Source: Clostridiales bacterium UBA3680
Lineage (GTDB): Bacteria > Bacillota > Clostridia > Lachnospirales > CAG-274
NCBI GenBank assembly: GCA_002372875.1
Contig: DFJD01000081.1
Location: 1 to 6,182, forward strand
Direction of reading: 5' to 3'
DNA: 6,182 nucleotides
Shown here: piece by piece, positions 1 through 4,710 of the stretch
Layout of the letters: each line of letters starts with the position of its first letter
Position numbering within the stretch: the stretch's first letter is position 1
The notes under the pieces: model-generated
What the model was told of the DNA's origin: nothing
The model's database searches: none
What the model saw: only the letters and a program-made list of their open reading frames with translations
Translations under genes and position numbers: made by a program

Positions 1-208
1 AATTCAGCGTATCGCCTATAATAAAAGACACATCATTCTTCATTCCCATGTAAATAACATCTTCTATTACGGTAAGCTGCATATCATCGGGATTTGTGTA
101 GTCGGAATTGTTTATTGCGTTATATAAGCTCAATGTCCAACTTTTATGTTCTTCTCTTCCAAAGATGGCTCTGAAAAGTCTGTCTTTGTGTTCCCTGTTT
201 ATAGCCAT
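1..208 (-). CDS. Rpn family recombination-promoting nuclease / PD-(D/E)XK transposase-like protein, N-terminal part (runs off the left edge)
   Basis: Only the first 69 codons are in the window. The protein begins MAINREHKDRLFRAIFG and continues through an IEDVIYMGMKNDVSFII segment. This is the characteristic N-terminus of the Rpn / putative-transposase proteins (PD-(D/E)XK nuclease superfamily) that are abundant and often multicopy in Clostridia. The D in KNDVSF is the likely first catalytic acidic residue. The E-x-Q motif that normally follows lies beyond the edge, so catalytic integrity cannot be judged. The ATG at 208 is supported by AGAGGG (215-220) six bases upstream. Family members are DNA endonucleases linked to RecA-independent recombination, but the role of this copy is unknown. 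It has its own promoter (255-283), so it is a separate transcription unit from the lyase gene. The family call rests on remembered N-terminal sequence. Confidence 0.82.
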   Translation of the reverse strand, partial: MAINREHKDRLFRAIFGREEHKSWTLSLYNAINNSDYTNPDDMQLTVIEDVIYMGMKNDVSFIIGDTLN

Positions 209-225
209 ATCATACCCTCTCAAAC

Positions 226-249
226 GCTTTATTATTAGCTTTATTATTA
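226..249. repeat. Perfect 12-bp tandem duplication in the leader of the Rpn-family gene
   Basis: The 12-mer GCTTTATTATTA on the plus strand occurs twice back to back (226-237 and 238-249). It sits between the predicted transcription start (about 248) and the ribosome binding site (215-220), so changes in copy number would change leader length. No known binding site was recognised in it. Confidence 0.75.
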
Positions 250-254
250 ACTAT

Positions 255-283
255 ATTATATATCATAATTGTTTTATTTGCAA
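255..283 (-). promoter_or_regulatory. Sigma-A-type promoter of the Rpn-family gene
   Basis: On the minus strand a -35 box TTGCAA (278-283) is followed by a 17-base spacer and a perfect TATAAT -10 box (255-260). Transcription would start near 248, giving a leader of about 40 bases before the ATG at 208. The surrounding DNA is very AT-rich, which raises the chance of a fortuitous TATAAT, but the exact 17-base spacing and the position ahead of a good ribosome binding site support it. Confidence 0.6.
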
Positions 284-293
284 TAGTATTTTA

Positions 294-407
294 TTAAGGA
301 AGCGCTGATTAATTCACTTGAGACAGATTTGAGATAATGTTTTCTCAGACAAGGAAAAGACCCGAGGGCATAGCCGAAAGCTATGTTGCCGCTATATATT
401 TCCTTAA
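294..407. repeat. Interspersed intergenic repeat, copy 1 (MITE-like, bounded by an 8-bp inverted repeat)
   Basis: Bases 298-395 match 6085-6182 in the same orientation with about 9 mismatches and no gaps (hand alignment, about 91% identity). The element is closed by a perfect inverted repeat, TTAAGGAA at 294-301 and TTCCTTAA at 400-407. Inside is a small hairpin with six-base arms CATAGC (369-374) and GCTATG (380-385). A second possible pairing is AAGGAAA (351-357) with TTTCCTT (399-405), which would compete with the outer inverted repeat. No open reading frame is plausible. It resembles dispersed repeats found between genes in Clostridia. Whether it is a MITE, a structured RNA or a regulatory element cannot be told from the sequence. 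It lies between the Rpn-gene promoter and the lyase terminator. Confidence 0.75.
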
Positions 408-462
408 AAAAAATACCTTGCATCGACGGAATATGATAATATATTCCAAAGATACAAGGTAT
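406..462 (-). terminator. Rho-independent terminator of the pectate lyase gene, two-tier hairpin
   Basis: Reading the minus strand, a 12-base outer arm (462-451) pairs with 424-413, and a separate 7-base inner stem (447-441 with 434-428) sits at the apex with a 6-base loop. The two tiers are separated by a 3-by-3 internal loop. The outer stem has a single G-U wobble on the minus strand, which would be a C-A mismatch on the plus strand. The hairpin is followed immediately by a run of eight T (413-406). Both the wobble and the T-run show that it acts on minus-strand transcripts, ending the lyase message about 80 bases after its stop codon. Confidence 0.85.
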
Positions 463-467
463 CGTAC

Positions 468-538
468 TTAAGATATTGAACCGACGTGTACCGAACGGGG
501 TGTTACGAGAGGCCTGCTAATTAGCCGACTACTCGATT
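468..538 (+). pseudogene. Remnant of the 3' end of a bacterial group II intron (broken domain V plus domain VI)
   Basis: The plus strand contains AAGATATTGAACCG, then GTGTACCGAACGG, then ACGAGAGG, a palindrome GCTAATTAGC (516-525) and finally CTACTCGATT (529-538). This order matches what I remember of the 3' ends of bacterial group II introns. There, domain V (a GTAC-C-GAAC-G-GTAC hairpin) precedes GAGAGG, a domain VI stem and a CTACTC branch-point segment, with the A at 531 as the likely branch A. The returning strand of domain V (an expected TACGTAC-like stretch after GAACGG) is absent, so the copy should be catalytically dead. No maturase or reverse transcriptase coding region and no intron 5' end are in the window. 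The assignment is by remembered pattern; a covariance-model search would decide it. Confidence 0.5.
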
Positions 539-543
539 AAGAA

Positions 544-3500
544 TTACTTTAATGTCACATTATAGCCTGCAAAGTATTTTGCAAGTATGGTGTAATCGGC
601 TCTGTTTACGATGTTGTTAGCGTCAACATCCGTATTTATTGTGTTTATTTCCACCTTTTCGCCCGAGAAATATTTTGCGGCAAGGGTGTAATCGGCTCTG
701 TTAACCGTTCCGTTGCCGTTTACATCTCCCGCAACTTTTGCGGAGGTGTCCGCTGTCAGCTCAATTTCGGAGAACTGAGTTGCGTTTAATCTGTCAAGTG
801 CCATATAATCCTGTGCTGCATCCGTGGCAAAGCCTAAGTATGCTATTTCGGGAAGGGTCGTTTCTCCGCTGTAAAGAGTATACCAGGTATTGCCGTCAAG
901 AGAGCCGCTCATGGTTATGGTTTGTCCCTTTCTTTCAAGCTTCGCAAAGCCGATATTGGGAGTTACGCCCTCTCTTACCTGAGGGATTCCGAGCATACCA
1001 CCCACCATATTTCCGCTTTCATCTTTAAGTGTCGTAACGGCATTTGCATCTGCATCCTTTTCTTTTCTTATAAGAGGACAGATATTCTTTGCTTTTACCG
1101 AGTTACCGGAAACATCGTTGATTCCCTCGTAGTCCTCTCCTTTTACATAGGTCAGTGATGCCATGTAAAATTCGGGTTTTGCATCGGTGAGAGATGCTCT
1201 TACCATCAAGCCTGAGTTTTGCATATAGTCAAGCTTTGCAAGGTTGTTCATCTTTGCCTTTATGGAAAAATCTCCCTTTACGGTAACATAGTTGAAGTGG
1301 AAAGCATCGTTTTCCTGTGTTTCGGTGGTGTTAAGTCTGCCTATTCTTCCCGAGCCTGTGGAAACAAGGCTTCCATCCTTGAAGACATCCGCACCGGGAA
1401 TTCTTGTTTGCCCTATATCAATTGAGCTGAAACCTTCATAATTTTCTGTTGCGTTGGGAACAACTATAACCTTTATCCCTTTTGAAAGGGTATTGTTTCC
1501 GTTTTTACCGTATGCCTTTACGGCAAGATAGTATGTTCCGAGTTCGGTGTCATCGGGAATGGTTATACTGTTGGTGTTTTGTGCGATGACCTTGTCGTTA
1601 AGATAAACGCTGTATGAAGAACCCGTTTCCGTTGCCCAACCCGAGCCGTTATCCTCTATGGTAAAAGCAAGGTCGTATGTTCCGCCGGGAACAACCGTAA
1701 AATTGGCAGCTGTATCGGGAGTGTTTCCGGTAGCTGTATAGCCGTCAAATGTAATTACGGGGTTTTTACCTGTGATTGTTTCGGTCTGTGACCATTCTCC
1801 AAGAAGGTCGTAAGCATAATATTCAATGTTTGTATATCCGCAGTAGGGTTTTGTTTCATCAGTAACGATCTTTACTGCATCTGTTTTGTCGGCAGGGTCT
1901 AAGCCGTGAGCTGTTTCCCAATTATCGTCAATACCGTCACTGTCCGCATCCAATATGCCGTTGCTTTTAATAAAAACTTCATCGTCTAAGCCGTTCGCTT
2001 CTTTTTCGTTGTTAACGGCGTTACTTATGCCGGAATCGACAGAGGCAATAAGTCTTGCATCCTGTCCGTTTCTTACATAACTTGCGCCCGCACTTGCCAA
2101 AACATGTTCATAGGCAGCCTGTGCACTCTCGTTGTTGTAGGGGATCGTCATTTCAACGGGAGTAGAAAGGAAGGCGCCTGTGTATCCGTCATGGAAACCT
2201 TTTGTGTTATCGGCAGTAACCTCGTCGGAGCTTGTCATAACATTATCTTTTACATAATATTTGCTCTTTACGCCGTCCACATCAAAAATACGTGTATAAC
2301 ATTTTTCAATGGTGTTTGGACCGGGTTTGTAATAATTTCCCACAAAATTTGTGTTACCGTTACCTCTTTCACCACCGTAGCCCGAGTTATGACCCCAGTT
2401 GTATATAACGTTGTTCGCAAAGTCAATTTTGTTATTGTAGGTTACGGTGTTGTAACTGAAACCGCCTTCGAAACGAGGGTTTCTTGTGCCGTGATTTGCC
2501 CAAAGATTATGGGTATAGCTTGTTTCATAGCCGTTAAGAATGGAGCCCATGCCGTGCTTTGCTTCGCTTTCGCCTGCAAGTATCTCGGCATCGGTGTTGT
2601 TTGTTCCCGTTTTGTTGGGGAACCCTAAACTTGTGGCAATAATGTTATACTGTATGGAGGAGTTGAGTATTTCCTTTGCCGTAAAGCACTCATCAACGCC
2701 CCACATAAATGAACAGTGGTCTACAACGATATTTGTACCCTTTGCCGTTGCGGCATCCTGATCGTAACCTTCCCCAAGGTTAGTTCTTAAATATCTTACT
2801 ATGATATTGTCGCCGTCAAATTTAAGAGAACCGCCTGCTATGGTTATATTGCCGTCGGGGGCGGTATGTCCGAGAATGGTTGTGTTAGAGCCTATATCAA
2901 ATCTTCTTTGGCTCTTTGAAGCGGTGGGGTCTATGTTTATAACACCGCTAACGTTAAATACTATTATACGGGGGTAAAGCTTGTTGCCGTCTGCCCTGTC
3001 TTTTCTTTGAAGACCGTATCTAAAGGTACCCGGCTGAGGATCCGAAACGCTGTCTTCAAGGCTTGTAACAATATATACATCCGCAGGTTTTTCGGCACTT
3101 CCGCGTCCGCCCTGAGAATATGTTCCGCCGCCTTCTACCGTGGGAAATGCGGGATAGAGCTTAACTTCCTCGGGAGTTTTTACGGAAGTGGTAAACACCT
3201 TGTAAGTTTCTTTTTTGGTTGAATTTGTTGCCGTGACCCTTATTTGGTATTCCGTTTCGGGCTCAAGGGGAGCAACAAGCTGTTCAACATACTGATCTTC
3301 AAGGAAAAATGTGTTCTGCTTATCGGTAACTATCTCTCCTAATTCGTTGTATCTTGAAAGCTTTTTACCATGGTCAACGGTGGACATATCATGGTCTAAT
3401 ATCCAGTTTTGTCCGTCAAGAGAATATTCTATAGTGTAATAAGGTGCATAATTCGGAGAAACCACCTCTCCGCTTAAATAAGTATCCTTTATCTTTACCG

Positions 3501-3897
3501 AGGAATCCCTTGCATTTAAGCACACTATGGGATATTCGGTGGGAGTATCGGTAAGACCCATTATAATGGGATTATCTCCCGATTTATCACCGTTGTTGGG
3601 CTTTACGGTACCGTCAAGCTGCCAGTTGGGGTATTGTATTATCATACCCGTAAGGGGAGTTGTCCAGCCTCCTGTGGGATTTCCGTAGGATGAATCGGAT
3701 GTAAGAGGGTTTGCATTTATCAACTCGCCCGATTTGTTTACAGCAGGCCAAGTCACGGTTACTTTTCCCTCTTCAACAGATGCCTCAAGGTCCGTTGTTT
3801 TGCGGTAGTTATAGCCTTCAACATCATAACGGGCAAATACGGTGGTTCCCAAAGCCAGAGTAAACGCCAGTACGGAGGCTAACAGTCTTTTTCGCAT
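544..3897 (-). CDS. Secreted multidomain pectate lyase (PL1-type) with C-terminal type I dockerin
   Basis: This 1117-residue exported enzyme should cleave pectate/polygalacturonate by beta-elimination. Residues 1-22 form a signal peptide (MRKR, hydrophobic core, TTVFA cleavage site). Residues 34-244 resemble a fibronectin III fold with a long insertion (TVTWPAVN near the start, TEYQIRVTATNST near the end). The lyase beta-helix follows: FPTVEGGGTYSQGGRG (251-266), FRYGLQ, RIIVFNVSGVI, VDHCSFMWGVDE (392-403, with candidate metal ligands D402/E403) and HGTRNPRF (469-476, R-x-P-R with the expected catalytic arginine). An Asp-rich segment DADSDGIDDNWE (650-661) and GYTNIEYY (687-694) close the catalytic part, as in Bacteroides-type PL1 enzymes. 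An Ig-like module (about 710-813), a probable beta-sandwich or jelly-roll module (about 820-1045) and a dockerin (1052-1111) follow. The ATG at 3897 has AAGGAG seven bases upstream. An in-frame GTG at 3936 would add 13 residues, but it lacks a ribosome site and would bury the signal peptide. The substrate is inferred from the family; rhamnogalacturonan or another uronate is possible. Confidence 0.9.
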   Translation of the reverse strand: MRKRLLASVLAFTLALGTTVFARYDVEGYNYRKTTDLEASVEEGKVTVTWPAVNKSGELINANPLTSDSSYGNPTGGWTTPLTGMIIQYPNWQLDGTVKPNNGDKSGDNPIIMGLTDTPTEYPIVCLNARDSSVKIKDTYLSGEVVSPNYAPYYTIEYSLDGQNWILDHDMSTVDHGKKLSRYNELGEIVTDKQNTFFLEDQYVEQLVAPLEPETEYQIRVTATNSTKKETYKVFTTSVKTPEEVKLYPAFPTVEGGGTYSQGGRGSAEKPADVYIVTSLEDSVSDPQPGTFRYGLQRKDRADGNKLYPRIIVFNVSGVINIDPTASKSQRRFDIGSNTTILGHTAPDGNITIAGGSLKFDGDNIIVRYLRTNLGEGYDQDAATAKGTNIVVDHCSFMWGVDECFTAKEILNSSIQYNIIATSLGFPNKTGTNNTDAEILAGESEAKHGMGSILNGYETSYTHNLWANHGTRNPRFEGGFSYNTVTYNNKIDFANNVIYNWGHNSGYGGERGNGNTNFVGNYYKPGPNTIEKCYTRIFDVDGVKSKYYVKDNVMTSSDEVTADNTKGFHDGYTGAFLSTPVEMTIPYNNESAQAAYEHVLASAGASYVRNGQDARLIASVDSGISNAVNNEKEANGLDDEVFIKSNGILDADSDGIDDNWETAHGLDPADKTDAVKIVTDETKPYCGYTNIEYYAYDLLGEWSQTETITGKNPVITFDGYTATGNTPDTAANFTVVPGGTYDLAFTIEDNGSGWATETGSSYSVYLNDKVIAQNTNSITIPDDTELGTYYLAVKAYGKNGNNTLSKGIKVIVVPNATENYEGFSSIDIGQTRIPGADVFKDGSLVSTGSGRIGRLNTTETQENDAFHFNYVTVKGDFSIKAKMNNLAKLDYMQNSGLMVRASLTDAKPEFYMASLTYVKGEDYEGINDVSGNSVKAKNICPLIRKEKDADANAVTTLKDESGNMVGGMLGIPQVREGVTPNIGFAKLERKGQTITMSGSLDGNTWYTLYSGETTLPEIAYLGFATDAAQDYMALDRLNATQFSEIELTADTSAKVAGDVNGNGTVNRADYTLAAKYFSGEKVEINTINTDVDANNIVNRADYTILAKYFAGYNVTLK
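565..744 (-). other. Type I dockerin domain coding segment (duplicated calcium-binding loops)
   Basis: This segment encodes residues 1052-1111 of the lyase. Two F-hand repeats lie 32 residues apart. The first is DVNGNGTVNRAD (1058-1069) followed by YTLAAKYFSG, and the second is DVDANNIVNRAD (1090-1101) followed by YTILAKYFAG. Calcium ligands at loop positions 1, 3, 5, 9 and 12 are D/N throughout (D, N, N, N, D and D, D, N, N, D), so both loops should bind calcium. Loop positions 10 and 11, which help set cohesin specificity in known type I dockerins, are Arg-Ala in both repeats. The internal duplication is visible in the DNA as the identical 17-mer GTGTAATCGGCTCTGTT (plus strand) at 590-606 and 686-702. 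The domain implies attachment to a cohesin-bearing scaffoldin or anchor encoded elsewhere. Confidence 0.92.
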
Positions 3898-3910
3898 AAT
3901 AGTTCTCCTT
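3898..3910 (-). promoter_or_regulatory. Ribosome binding site that fixes the lyase start
   Basis: AAGGAG (3905-3910) on the minus strand is followed by a seven-base spacer and the ATG at 3897. This decides in favour of the 1117-residue protein over the 13-residue N-terminal extension from a GTG at 3936. Confidence 0.88.
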
Positions 3911-3928
3911 TCTTTTTCAAGGTTACAT

Positions 3929-3958
3929 GACCACACACAAATTTTTTAATATGCGGTC
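3929..3958 (-). other. Hairpin in the 5' leader of the lyase mRNA
   Basis: GACCGCA (3958-3952) can pair with TGTGGTC (3935-3929) in the minus-strand RNA, giving seven base pairs including one G-U, around a 16-base A/U-rich loop. It lies between the predicted transcription start (about 3963) and the ribosome binding site, which it leaves free. It could protect the 5' end of the transcript. It has no T-run and is not a terminator. A minimal start-stop ATGTAA (3928-3923) follows directly. No known riboswitch was recognised. Confidence 0.4.
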
Positions 3959-3969
3959 TTTACAGGAGA

Positions 3970-3998
3970 ATTATAGCATAACAAAGCAGTGTTTGCAA
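3970..3998 (-). promoter_or_regulatory. Sigma-A-type promoter of the pectate lyase gene
   Basis: On the minus strand TTGCAA (3993-3998) is followed by a 17-base spacer and a perfect TATAAT (3970-3975), preceded by TGC (3976-3978), so the -10 is of the extended TGnTATAAT type. The start would be near 3963, giving a leader of about 66 bases. The -35 box ends only 13 bases before the stop codon of the upstream regulator gene. No terminator separates the two genes, so some readthrough from the regulator operon is possible. Confidence 0.8.
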
Positions 3999-4011
3999 GA
4001 TATGGAAATGT

Positions 4012-4710
4012 CTAAACCACCTTGAACATACGATATCCAATGCCTATATGTGTTTGAATATATGAAACGGAGTTTTCTTTGTTTTCAAGCTTTTTGCGTA
4101 GAGCTGCCATATATACACGCAGGGAAGCTATATCTCCATCGGAAGTTCTGCCCCATATTTGTTGCGTTATGTATGTATGGGTCAGTACTTTTCCTATATT
4201 TTTTGAAAACAGACACAAAAGCTTGTATTCTATTGGAGTAAGATGAAGTTGAACCCCTTTTAAATATGCACATCCGGCAGGATAATCTATTTTAAGGTCC
4301 CCGTTTACGAAAATATGAGATTCCCCATTAATACCCAACATATATTCAAGTCTGCGCTCGGTAGCTCTCAGTCTTGCAAGCAGTTCATCAACGGAAAACG
4401 GTTTTGTAAGATAATCGTCAGCACCCGCATCGAGAGCGGCAATTTTGTCTGTATCCTCACTTCTTGCACTGATAACAATTATAGGCATATTTGACCAAGT
4501 ACGTATTTTTTTTATGACCTCCACTCCGTCAATATCGGGAAGTCCCAAGTCAAGCAGCATTATATCGGGGTTATGTGATGCCGTTTCCATAACGGCAGAA
4601 TTCCCGGTTTCCGAAAGCAAAAATCGGTAGCCGTTGGCTTTCAAAGTGGTCTTCATTAGATTTCTGACGGAAAAATCATCTTCCACCACCAATATCAACG
4701 AATTACTCAT
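4012..4710 (-). CDS. kdpE: KdpE-like response regulator, OmpR/PhoB family
   Basis: This 232-residue DNA-binding response regulator is the normal length for the family. The receiver domain (about 4-118) has the acidic pocket E10-D11-D12, the phospho-acceptor D54 in LLDLGLPDIDG, the switch serine S81 in IIVISAR and the invariant lysine K103 in LTKPF. A winged-helix OmpR/PhoB effector domain covers about 130-232, with LTPIEYKLLCLF, a recognition-helix region around IWGR...SLRVYMAALRKKLE, and the terminal hairpin HIGIGYRMF. The sequence is close to KdpE, which in well-studied bacteria activates the kdpFABC high-affinity potassium transporter. No kdp pump genes are in the window, so its target is not shown. 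The ATG at 4710 overlaps the kinase gene by 8 bases and has AGAGGTGA (4717-4724) six bases upstream, indicating translational coupling to the kinase. Confidence 0.92.
   Translation of the reverse strand: MSNSLILVVEDDFSVRNLMKTTLKANGYRFLLSETGNSAVMETASHNPDIMLLDLGLPDIDGVEVIKKIRTWSNMPIIVISARSEDTDKIAALDAGADDYLTKPFSVDELLARLRATERRLEYMLGINGESHIFVNGDLKIDYPAGCAYLKGVQLHLTPIEYKLLCLFSKNIGKVLTHTYITQQIWGRTSDGDIASLRVYMAALRKKLENKENSVSYIQTHIGIGYRMFKVV

Noticed and set aside
108..308. A 66-codon plus-strand open frame across the left-end promoter region
   Set aside because: It is antisense to the Rpn-family start and its promoter, is dominated by AT-rich I/F/Y codons, and shows no ribosome binding site.
413..462. 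The terminator hairpin as a plus-strand terminator or as the class C intron target on the plus strand
   Set aside because: No T-run follows on the plus strand after 462 and the stem carries a C-A mismatch in plus-strand RNA. The T-run and wobble fit the minus strand only.
226..702. A CRISPR array, from the short direct repeats at 226-249 and 590-702
   Set aside because: One pair is a simple tandem 12-mer and the other is the coding duplication of the dockerin. There is no regular repeat-spacer pattern and no cas gene.
2104..2628. A long plus-strand open frame (174 codons) inside the lyase gene, and other plus-strand frames within the lyase, regulator and kinase genes
   Set aside because: They lie fully antisense to genes with clear domains. 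The predicted proteins have no recognisable motifs and unusual composition, and they lack convincing ribosome sites.
3898..3936. Extending the lyase N-terminally by 13 residues to the in-frame GTG at 3936
   Set aside because: There is no ribosome binding site before the GTG, it lies within the 5' leader hairpin, and the extension would place polar residues before a clear signal peptide. The ATG at 3897 has AAGGAG at ideal spacing.
3980..3997. A possible CcpA catabolite-repression (cre) site overlapping the lyase promoter
   Set aside because: TGCAAACACTGCTT matches the cre consensus only partly, with about three mismatches at conserved positions including the central CG, so it is not supportable without further evidence.
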